The position numbers were made by a program, and so were the translations under genes. The notes beneath the pieces were generated by a model that was given only the letters and a program-made list of their open reading frames with translations, did no database searches and was not told where the DNA came from. This document shows, piece by piece, positions 7,881-15,537 of a stretch of 30,218 bases of DNA; position 1 is the stretch's first letter; every line of letters starts with the position of its first letter. This DNA comes from a virus, in IMG/VR virus record IMGVR_UViG_3300017917_000567, positions 1 through 30,218 of that record. One strand, given 5' to 3'.

Positions 7881-8261
7881 ATGACAACTGTAATTAAACC
7901 AAAACGTTCGGAAACCCTTAACGCCGTTCCTTTACCAGGTCAACTAGAAGTAGGAGAGTTGGCAATTAATATAACGGATGGTAAACTATTTACAAAAAAA
8001 ACTGATGGTACTATAAAAGAATTAGGAGGTGCCGGTGCAGTTAGTTTACAAGCGGCTACAAACTCTGGTAATATTACAACTAATGATATAGTATTGAATG
8101 GATCTAATTTAGTTTTTGAAGGAAGTATTAATGATGCTTTTGAAACGACTTTAACTGTAGAAAATCCTACACAAGATAGAACAATAACAATACCAAATCA
8201 AAGTGGGGCATTAGCAATGGATGGAGATGCGTTAGCATACTCTATAGTTTTTGGATCATAG
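7881..8261 (+). CDS. short tail-fibre protein with MTD-N-like start
   Basis: A 126-residue protein. Residues 1-50 (VIKPKRSETLNAVPLPGQLEVGELAINITDGKLFTKKTDG, here VIKPKRSETL...GELAINITDGKLFTKK) are the common fibre-docking motif 'P.L..GELAVNxxDGKLFxK.xDG' known from major-tropism-determinant-like and cyanophage fibres. The rest (DIVLNGSNLVFEGS; TLTVENPTQDRTITIPNQSG) is a beta-rich shaft of the type that pads longer fibres. It looks like a miniature fibre or an adaptor. It follows the membrane gene by 7 bases and precedes another small structural gene by 8. Confidence 0.65.
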   Translation: MTTVIKPKRSETLNAVPLPGQLEVGELAINITDGKLFTKKTDGTIKELGGAGAVSLQAATNSGNITTNDIVLNGSNLVFEGSINDAFETTLTVENPTQDRTITIPNQSGALAMDGDALAYSIVFGS

Positions 8262-8269
8262 GATAAAAA

Positions 8270-8599
8270 ATGGCAAGCGCATTTAAAAGTAAAGCTGCAG
8301 TTTTAGGAACAGTTAATAGTTCAGCGGCAACTATATATACTTGTCCAGCAGGTACAAAGGCAGTTATACACGCAGTTTATATATCTAATACTAATGAAAG
8401 TTTAGATATTAATGCTAGTATAACAATAACTGTTGATGCTGTATCTTATTTTTATTATTTGGGTAAAGATTTAAACGTGGTTTCCGGAAATACACTAGTA
8501 TTAGATAAACCAATAAACATGCAACAAAATGACAGATTGCGTGTATGGTGTGATGTTTCTGGAGGTAATGTTTTTTTAAGTATTTTAGAAATAACATAA
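8270..8599 (+). CDS. small virion structural protein
   Basis: A 109-residue protein made of alternating strands (KSKAAVLGTVNSSAATIYTC; KAVIHAVYISNTN; SITITVDAVSYFYY; LRVWCDVSGGNVFLSILEI). This is a jelly-roll-like pattern often seen in small marine phage structural proteins near fibres. No catalytic residues are visible. It is co-oriented and close to its neighbours. The function within the virion is unknown. Confidence 0.45.
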   Translation: MASAFKSKAAVLGTVNSSAATIYTCPAGTKAVIHAVYISNTNESLDINASITITVDAVSYFYYLGKDLNVVSGNTLVLDKPINMQQNDRLRVWCDVSGGNVFLSILEIT

Positions 8600-8606
8600 A
8601 AGGTTT

Positions 8607-8614
8607 TATAAATA
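8607..8614 (+). promoter_or_regulatory. candidate T4-type late promoter
   Basis: An exact TATAAATAG-type box lies in the 31-base gap before the ATG at 8631, 16 bases from the start. This matches the T4 late consensus including the trailing G. Confidence 0.65.
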
Positions 8615-8630
8615 GTAAGAAAGATTTTAA

Positions 8631-9050
8631 ATGGCATATCTAGTATCAACACAACCTGATATCGGCGGTTATAGTAGAACTGCTGCCGTACATACATTAA
8701 GAAAAGATGATACTGGGATTTTATATTATACTAAAGTAAAGTTTTTTGGTGATAGTGGTACAATAAATTTATCAAATGGACAAGGATTTCCTTATTCAGT
8801 TGAACAAGTTGAAACTGGATTAGCAACTGATGAACAAACATTACATAATACAATTCCACTATTAACTGATGAAGGAACTACTGTAAGAGATTATAATTAT
8901 CTACATAGAAATTATGATCAAATAAAAGTAGATCAAAAAAAAGTAACTTATTATGTTAACGAGATTGGATTTTTAGTTGCAAGATATGATGCAAACTATT
9001 CATATTCGGCAACACAAAATGGCGCAACAGCAAACTGGATTGCACCATAA
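8631..9050 (+). CDS. structural protein of unknown role
   Basis: A 139-residue protein with an aromatic-rich composition and a repeated use of 'YxVN/YxxK' (TGILYYTKVKFFGDSG; YDQIKVDQKKVTYYVN; IGFLVARYDANYSY). It has its own candidate late promoter and is followed 16 bases later by the 1224-residue adhesin, so it is probably made in comparable amounts. I recognise no domain. Position suggests a fibre attachment or baseplate-peripheral protein. Confidence 0.45.
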   Translation: MAYLVSTQPDIGGYSRTAAVHTLRKDDTGILYYTKVKFFGDSGTINLSNGQGFPYSVEQVETGLATDEQTLHNTIPLLTDEGTTVRDYNYLHRNYDQIKVDQKKVTYYVNEIGFLVARYDANYSYSATQNGATANWIAP

Positions 9051-9066
9051 ACAAAAAGAGAGATAG

Positions 9067-12000
9067 ATGGCAGATTTTATTTTAGGTCGTATTAAGTTTC
9101 ACTTTGTTGGTGATTGGACTACAGCATATTCATACATAAAAGATGATGTTGTAAGATTTGGTGGTAACGCTTATGTTTGTAAAGTTAATCACACGTCTGC
9201 TGCAAATTTTTATACAGATTTAAATTTTGCTACACCAAGATGGGCAAAAATGACAGCAGGTACCGAGTTCAAAGGTAACTGGACTGCAACAACAGTTTAT
9301 AAACTTGACGACATTGTTAAATGGGGTGCTTACATATATATTTGTAACACTCCTCACACATCTCAAGCTAACTTATATCAAGATGAAGCTAAATGGACAA
9401 TATACAATACAGGTTTTGATTGGAAAGGTAATTTCGCTAATGGTACTGCATACAAATTAAATGATGTTGTAAAATATGGACCTTCTTTATATATTTGTAC
9501 AGACGATCATACTTCATCAGGTTCTGTAATTAATTTAACAAAATTTACTTTATTTGTTCCAGGATTAGAATTTGAAGATACTTGGAATGCAGGAACATCA
9601 TATCAACCAGGAGATATTGTATCTTACGGTGGTTATGTATATACAGCAATTTTATCAAATACTGGTGTTGTACCTTATGCAAATACAGCAACTTGGGAAG
9701 TATTTACAACAGGATTTAAATTAGAAGGTATATTTAATCCAGCTACATTTTATAAAGTAGGAAGCGTAGTTAAATTTGGTGGTGGCGTATTTGTTGCAAT
9801 ACAAAATACTACAGGCAATTCACCAGATCCTACATTTGGTGGTGGAACTTATTGGGAACAAATACAAGATGGTATGAACTGGAGAGATATTTGGACATTA
9901 GCTAGTGACTATTTACCAGGAGATGCAGTATCATATGGTTCATCATCATATAGAGCAAAAGTTTCTCACACAGCTTCAAATGGTTCTGATAGACCAGATA
10001 ATGATGTAACAGGATTATTTTGGGATTTAATTGCAGAAGGAGATTCAAATTTTGCATTAACTACTAGAGGAGATTTACTAACACGTAATGCTTCTATCAA
10101 TACAAGATTGCCTATAGGTGGTGCAGGAACTTTCTTAAAAAGTGATGGAACAGATCCTGTATGGACGCATAGAACAGGAACGACAAACGTATTATGGGTT
10201 GCACCTCACGGTACAGACGACACTGCAACTGGAAGAGGTTTATCTGAAGATAGACCATATTTAACAATTAGATATGCTGCGACAAGAGCATTAGCACTTG
10301 GAGGCACAGGAACAATTCACGTAAAAACTGGACAATACAATGAATTATGTCCTATAAGAGTTCCAGCTAATTGGTGTATACTGGGAGAAGAAATAAGAGG
10401 TACAAGAATATCACCTAATACTTCACAAAATTTAGGTTATGGTGTAGGTATATCTGCAGACGGTTCTACACCTAATAATAGATCAAAAATGTTCTTAATG
10501 AATAATGGAACAGGATTAAGAAACTGTACATTAACAGGTATGACAGGAGTATTTAACTCTGCTGATGCTTATGGAACAGTTACAGTTAACGGAGGTCAAT
10601 ATGTATCTTTCGATCCTGCTGGAGCAATTACATCTAAGTCTCCATATATTCAAGGTGTTTCAACATTTGGTACAAGATGTGTAGGATTAAGACTAGATGG
10701 TAGTTTACAAGCATCTGGTTATAAAACTATGGTTGCTAATGACTTCACACAAATATTAGATGAAGGTATTGGTATATGGGCAAGTGATAATGCTAGAGCT
10801 GAATTAGTTTCTGTATTTACATATTACAATAAAATAGGTTATCTTGCACAGTCTGGTGCAGTTTTACGTGCTACTAATGGTAATAACTCTTATGGAGATT
10901 ACGGTAGCGTAGCTTCAGGATTTGATGCAACAGAAACTCCTTATACTGCAACAGTTAATAATAGAGATAATGAAGCACAAGTAGGAAGAACATTAATATC
11001 AAACGGAGCAGTTTCTCGTTTAGAATTTGAATACGCAGGACAAAATTACACAACTGCTTCATACACATTTTCAGGAACAGGTTCTGGTGCATCTGTATCA
11101 GGTACAACATTTGCTAATAACGGAGTCAAATATATTGATGTTGTTACGGGTGGAGCAAATCACAGAATAGCATCAAGTTTTGCTCAAACGGGAAATACTA
11201 CACAAATTACACTTACTGCATCTGATACTGCTAATACAAATAGTTACAATGGTATGAGAATTAATATTGTAGATGGAACAGGCGCAGGACAGACAGGTAT
11301 AATTTCAACATTTAATGCTGGTACAAAAATTGCAACTATAGTTAACGAAGCAGGTAGTCCTGGTTGGGATACTTGGACAGGTGCTTCAGTTGTTGCTACT
11401 TTAGATACAACAACAAAATACGAAATAGAACCTAGAGTTAGAATTGTTGGTGGTGGTCCTACAAATACTGCAAAAGCTAGAGCTGTAGTAGAAGGTGGAG
11501 CTATAGTAAAAATATATATTTTAGATTCTGGTTCAGGGTATGTATCAACTCCAAGTGTTGTGATTACAGATCCAAATGCAACTGTTTTAGGAACTGGACA
11601 AGTAAGTTTAGGTTCAGGTGTTATTAGAACTGTTGCTTTCTCATCAGGAGGAAGTGGATACGAACAATTATCAGCTGATACAACAGTTGCTGGTGATGGT
11701 TATGCTGAAATTAAACCTTTAGGTTCAACTGTAAAAATTGCAGGATTATCACAAGCGCCTAGACCTGGTGCTTCTTTTCAGTTTGCTGGTGATTCTATTA
11801 CAAATTATTTTGTTGTTTCTGTAGGAAATTATGTACCTAATTCCGTAGGTGGTGGTGGTGGAACAGCTCAATTAAGTGTATCTCCTTCAATTGTAAAATC
11901 TGTTTCTCCTAATCACGGTGTTACTGTTACATTTAGAGAAAGATATTCAAACATCAGATTAACGGGTCACGATTTTTTAAATATAGGAACAGGCGGATTT

Positions 12001-12741
12001 GCTAGTACAAATTATCCAGGAATTCCAGCTATTGCTCCTGATCAAACTAAAGAAGTTGATGAAAGAAATTTAGGTAGAGTATTCTATACAAGTACAGACC
12101 AAGATGGTAATTTTAGAGTTGGTAGTTTATTCAGAATTGAACAGGCAACAGGTATTGCAACTTTAAATGCTGAAGCTTTTGATTTAACAGGATTATCTGA
12201 AATTGCTTTAATACCTATTTCAGGATTTTCAAGTGTAATTGAAGAATTTTCTTCAGATGGTACATTAGTTGCTAATTCAAATAATAAATTACCTACACAA
12301 CAAGCTGTTAAAACTTATATTGACACACAACTTGGAGGCGGAGGTAACGATTTAGTTGTTAACAGTGCAAGAGCAGGACAAGTTAGAATTACAGGTTCAA
12401 CAATAGAAACTTTTGATGGTGGTTCTGCTCCATTAAATTTATCAATACAATGTCAAGGTACTGGAATAATTACATTTAATGATCAAACTCAAATTGGTAT
12501 AGTTCCAAGTGCAAATAATGACATTACAAATAAAGCTTATGTTGATGATAATATTACTGAATCATTACAAACTTTAACAATTACAGCTAATAATGAAATT
12601 CAATCAGCAAAAATAACAAACTACAACAGTGGTGCACAAAATGTTGTAATAGAAAATTACGATACTTCTTCTTTAATTAGTAAAAACACATCTATGAGTG
12701 TAAACGCTAATGGAAGACTTATTATAACATTACCTCTATAG
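9067..12741 (+). CDS. large fibre/adhesin: carbohydrate-binding-like modules plus beta-helix
   Basis: A 1224-residue protein. Residues about 7-325 hold six copies of a roughly 50-residue module, 'W....Y..GD.V.YGG..Y.C...HTS...', which resembles the small chitin-binding-type (CBM5/12) carbohydrate-binding fold. A linker (TTRGDLLTRNAS) follows. From about residue 375, 'LWVAPHGTDDTATGRG' and 'DRPYLTIRYAATRAL' open a pectin-lyase-like right-handed beta-helix, as in fibres and tailspikes of many phages. No obvious hydrolase motif was found. The C-terminal part holds 'GRVFYTSTDQDGNFRVGSLF' and 'NKLPTQQAVKTYIDTQL', both typical of marine T4-like fibres. It probably binds host-surface glycans. Enzyme activity is not supported by what I see. 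Confidence 0.7.
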   Translation: MADFILGRIKFHFVGDWTTAYSYIKDDVVRFGGNAYVCKVNHTSAANFYTDLNFATPRWAKMTAGTEFKGNWTATTVYKLDDIVKWGAYIYICNTPHTSQANLYQDEAKWTIYNTGFDWKGNFANGTAYKLNDVVKYGPSLYICTDDHTSSGSVINLTKFTLFVPGLEFEDTWNAGTSYQPGDIVSYGGYVYTAILSNTGVVPYANTATWEVFTTGFKLEGIFNPATFYKVGSVVKFGGGVFVAIQNTTGNSPDPTFGGGTYWEQIQDGMNWRDIWTLASDYLPGDAVSYGSSSYRAKVSHTASNGSDRPDNDVTGLFWDLIAEGDSNFALTTRGDLLTRNASINTRLPIGGAGTFLKSDGTDPVWTHRTGTTNVLWVAPHGTDDTATGRGLSEDRPYLTIRYAATRALALGGTGTIHVKTGQYNELCPIRVPANWCILGEEIRGTRISPNTSQNLGYGVGISADGSTPNNRSKMFLMNNGTGLRNCTLTGMTGVFNSADAYGTVTVNGGQYVSFDPAGAITSKSPYIQGVSTFGTRCVGLRLDGSLQASGYKTMVANDFTQILDEGIGIWASDNARAELVSVFTYYNKIGYLAQSGAVLRATNGNNSYGDYGSVASGFDATETPYTATVNNRDNEAQVGRTLISNGAVSRLEFEYAGQNYTTASYTFSGTGSGASVSGTTFANNGVKYIDVVTGGANHRIASSFAQTGNTTQITLTASDTANTNSYNGMRINIVDGTGAGQTGIISTFNAGTKIATIVNEAGSPGWDTWTGASVVATLDTTTKYEIEPRVRIVGGGPTNTAKARAVVEGGAIVKIYILDSGSGYVSTPSVVITDPNATVLGTGQVSLGSGVIRTVAFSSGGSGYEQLSADTTVAGDGYAEIKPLGSTVKIAGLSQAPRPGASFQFAGDSITNYFVVSVGNYVPNSVGGGGGTAQLSVSPSIVKSVSPNHGVTVTFRERYSNIRLTGHDFLNIGTGGFASTNYPGIPAIAPDQTKEVDERNLGRVFYTSTDQDGNFRVGSLFRIEQATGIATLNAEAFDLTGLSEIALIPISGFSSVIEEFSSDGTLVANSNNKLPTQQAVKTYIDTQLGGGGNDLVVNSARAGQVRITGSTIETFDGGSAPLNLSIQCQGTGIITFNDQTQIGIVPSANNDITNKAYVDDNITESLQTLTITANNEIQSAKITNYNSGAQNVVIENYDTSSLISKNTSMSVNANGRLIITLPL
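9085..10041 (+). repeat. six tandem carbohydrate-binding-like modules
   Basis: Protein-level repeats of about 50 residues (about residues 7-66, 67-116, 117-166, 167-216, 217-269, 270-325). Each has a Trp or Phe near the start, then 'Y...DDVV.(Y/W/F)G...Y' and a 'HTS/NTG' turn. Confidence 0.65.
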
Positions 12742-12749
12742 TTTATGAA

Positions 12750-12757
12750 TATAAATA
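12750..12757 (+). promoter_or_regulatory. candidate T4-type late promoter
   Basis: An exact TATAAATA in the 41-base spacer, 25 bases before the ATG at 12783. It would start the three RCC1 genes as a unit separate from the beta-helix adhesin. Confidence 0.65.
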
Positions 12758-12782
12758 CTAATACAAAAGGATATATATTATA

Positions 12783-15530
12783 ATGGCAATTACAACTTCA
12801 ATTTTAGGAAATTTACAATTTAGATATAGAGGTACTTACAGTGGTGCCACAGCGTACATAATTGATGATGTTGTAGATTTTAATGGTACAGAATATGTTT
12901 GTACTCAAAATACAACTGGTAATTCGCCTACAGCAAATCCTGAAATAAAAGCCAGAGTTACTGTATCAGGTGGTGTATTTTTTATAAATGGTACAACAAA
13001 TCCTGTTTTAAATCAAAAAAGAGGAGAAAAAATTATATTTGATCAAGATGATGCAACAAATGCCAATCACGTATTACAATTTGCTACAACAAGTACATCT
13101 CAAACATCAAATTACTATACAACAAACGTATCTTATTTTTTAAATAATGTAAACGTAACTGAAACTGCATATAGAAATACTACGACTTTTAATTCTGCAT
13201 TAAGAAGAAGAATTGAAATAACATTAGATAGTACTGCTCCAAACACTCTTTGGTATTTTTCAAATGCTGGTGGTGCAAGTTATGGTAATTCAATTGCAAT
13301 TACAAACGTACTTTATTGGAAACCATTAAGATATGCTTTTAATTTTAGAGGAAATCATAATAATACATCAACACTATATAGAGTTGGTGATGTTGTAAGA
13401 GTAGTTCCTAGAGTTAATAATAATAATCAAACATATATGCCAGGTCAATTTGTTGATTCTGAAGCATTTTATATTTGTACTGAAGAACATACATCAGGAG
13501 GAACAGATACATCTTTACCTCAAAACAATACAAATACAAACAAAATTAATAACAAATGGAATTTATTAGAATCAGAATATGATTATGATGATAATTCATT
13601 TACTGTTAGAGGAGATATTTTAACTGTAACAACATCTACAGCAGCAAATGCTTTAAGAACTGCTGGTACATATATGGGAGTTCAAGGAACAGCATCAGGC
13701 TCTCCAACAGATCCAGCGTTATTTGATATAATAGTTGCACCAACTACTGGAGCAATTTCTTTAGTATCTGTAAGTTGGGGTGGATTAGGATATGCAGAAG
13801 GTGGTACAGTAACTATTAGTGATGCCAATTTAGGAGGAGGTGGCGCACCTAACGTGGTATTAAACATTACATCAGTAGGAAAATATGTAAGAGGTCAAAA
13901 TGCTATGTTTACAGGAAATCATAGAGACTGTATTGCATTAGCTAATAGAGATGGTGTTATAGGACAAAATGAAAGATGGTATAGAAAATATGGACATCAC
14001 AATGGAAAGAACGTTGTTGATTGGCCTTGTTTTATTGATGGTTCAGGAAATGTAAAAAGTTGGGGTTCTACTTCAACAGGTCAAAATGGAGTTATAAGTG
14101 CACAAAGAGTTGCAACAGGTATGACTTTTACTTTCCACGATTGGTACAGAAGTACCGATAATGGTGGTACAGGTATACATACAACACCAGATGGACAAGT
14201 TCCAAAATGTATTCAATTAGAAGCTGGTTACAGCAGTGGTATGGCTTTATTTAACAATGGAGAAGTTTATCATTGGGGTTATGGTGGTCACGGTCAATCA
14301 GGAGATTCTTCAACATCAGATAGAGCATTTCCTGTACGTGTAGGTGGTTCATACGGTAACGTATTTACTGCACTTAATACATCAAACCATACTTGGTTAA
14401 ATACTAAAATTGTAAAAATTTGGATTTCAAATAAATATTCTGACGATACATCTACTCACACTTGTTATGCTTTAGATGATACGGGTGGATTATGGGCTTG
14501 GGGTTATAACGGTTATGGTCAAATAGGTGATAACAGTACAACAAATAGAAGTCAACCTACATTAATTAATAAAGCTTCATATTTTAATGGAAATAATATT
14601 GTAGCTTTTTGGACTGCTGGTGGCGCATATGTACATTGTATGGCATTAGATAATGCAAATAGATTATATGCTTGGGGTTATAACGGTTATGGTCAATTAG
14701 GACTTAATGATACTACACAAAGAACCGTTCCTGTAGAAATTACATCTCCAGTGTTTACTGATGCTGGTGTTGGAAAAATTGCAAAAGTTTTAAAAGATGA
14801 CCACGGTTCATATGGTAGAACAGCAATTTTAACAGACAAAGGTAGAGTATTTGCTTGTGGTTATAATGGTTATGGTTGGATGGGAAATAACAATACAACA
14901 CAATTAAACTCATTAACTCAAATTGGTTCTGGCGTAGGTTCAGCTTCCAATCAAACTTGCGTAAATATGTGGTTTACAGGAAATGGTCAATACCATTCAA
15001 TGTTTACTCAAGGTTTAAATGGAACAATTTCTGCTTATGGTAGAAATAATAATTATCAATTAGGTGATACTACATCTACTGATAGATCAGTTGCAGTAAC
15101 TCCTAACTGGAGAATTAAAGGTACAAACTACCCATTAAGAGATGTTAAATGTATATTAGGACATTCATCTAGTGATTACCACCGAACACACGTATTAACT
15201 AATTCTGGTTGGTTATTTTTTAGTGGAAGAAATAATTATGGTTGTTCTTCTATGGGATTCTCATCAACTTATGTAAATGATAGATCTAATCCTAACGGTA
15301 TAGAAGAAAATACATCAGCAGTATTTCAAATACCTAGAATGATGAATGATATGCAAGGAAATATAGAAGAAGTACAGTCATTTGGATATGGTACATCAAA
15401 CGTTTATTTTTGTTCTGAAGTAAAAACAAAAGATAATAGATATATGAGAGTTGGTTACTCTGGTTCACAAATGAGTGGTCACCACAGCAACCCTTCCGAA
15501 ACACAATTTCAACCACCACAGATAGGATAA
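12783..15530 (+). CDS. RCC1-repeat fibre/adhesin 1
   Basis: A 915-residue protein. It starts with the same module as its neighbours (FRYRGTYSGATAYIIDDVV). It then has a beta-sandwich (ITLDSTAPNTLWYF; 'KRGEKIIFDQDDATNANHVL' recalls a cupredoxin-like domain often fused to marine phage fibres) and a second module around residues 185-230. From about residue 415 it carries RCC1-type blades: 'GEVYHWGYGGHGQSGD', 'GGLWAWGYNGYGQIGDNST', 'NRLYAWGYNGYGQLGLNDT', 'GRVFACGYNGYGWMGNNNT', ending near the C-terminus. RCC1 blades form a seven-bladed propeller used for protein or ligand binding. It is likely a receptor-binding tip. The biochemical ligand is not known. Confidence 0.75.
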   Translation: MAITTSILGNLQFRYRGTYSGATAYIIDDVVDFNGTEYVCTQNTTGNSPTANPEIKARVTVSGGVFFINGTTNPVLNQKRGEKIIFDQDDATNANHVLQFATTSTSQTSNYYTTNVSYFLNNVNVTETAYRNTTTFNSALRRRIEITLDSTAPNTLWYFSNAGGASYGNSIAITNVLYWKPLRYAFNFRGNHNNTSTLYRVGDVVRVVPRVNNNNQTYMPGQFVDSEAFYICTEEHTSGGTDTSLPQNNTNTNKINNKWNLLESEYDYDDNSFTVRGDILTVTTSTAANALRTAGTYMGVQGTASGSPTDPALFDIIVAPTTGAISLVSVSWGGLGYAEGGTVTISDANLGGGGAPNVVLNITSVGKYVRGQNAMFTGNHRDCIALANRDGVIGQNERWYRKYGHHNGKNVVDWPCFIDGSGNVKSWGSTSTGQNGVISAQRVATGMTFTFHDWYRSTDNGGTGIHTTPDGQVPKCIQLEAGYSSGMALFNNGEVYHWGYGGHGQSGDSSTSDRAFPVRVGGSYGNVFTALNTSNHTWLNTKIVKIWISNKYSDDTSTHTCYALDDTGGLWAWGYNGYGQIGDNSTTNRSQPTLINKASYFNGNNIVAFWTAGGAYVHCMALDNANRLYAWGYNGYGQLGLNDTTQRTVPVEITSPVFTDAGVGKIAKVLKDDHGSYGRTAILTDKGRVFACGYNGYGWMGNNNTTQLNSLTQIGSGVGSASNQTCVNMWFTGNGQYHSMFTQGLNGTISAYGRNNNYQLGDTTSTDRSVAVTPNWRIKGTNYPLRDVKCILGHSSSDYHRTHVLTNSGWLFFSGRNNYGCSSMGFSSTYVNDRSNPNGIEENTSAVFQIPRMMNDMQGNIEEVQSFGYGTSNVYFCSEVKTKDNRYMRVGYSGSQMSGHHSNPSETQFQPPQIG
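14496..14696 (+). repeat. 27-base direct repeat in RCC1 blades
   Basis: Bases 14496-14522 and 14670-14696 are identical (start GCTTGGGGTTATAACGGTTA), 174 bases apart. Both encode AWGYNGYGQ of adjacent blades. A near copy lies around 17165-17190 in the next gene. These are plausible crossover points. Confidence 0.75.
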
Positions 15531-15537
15531 ATAAAAT

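Noticed and set aside
8415-8697. Overlapping minus-strand frames of 60 and 80 codons
   Set aside because: They lie opposite confident plus-strand structural genes, lack ribosome sites and have low-complexity translations; all other genes in the window are on the plus strand.
15526-15535. GATAAATA just before the ATG at 15538 as another late promoter
   Set aside because: It departs from the consensus at the first base and is too close to the start codon to give a usable leader. A similar near-match (AATAAATA) before 18175 was left out too.
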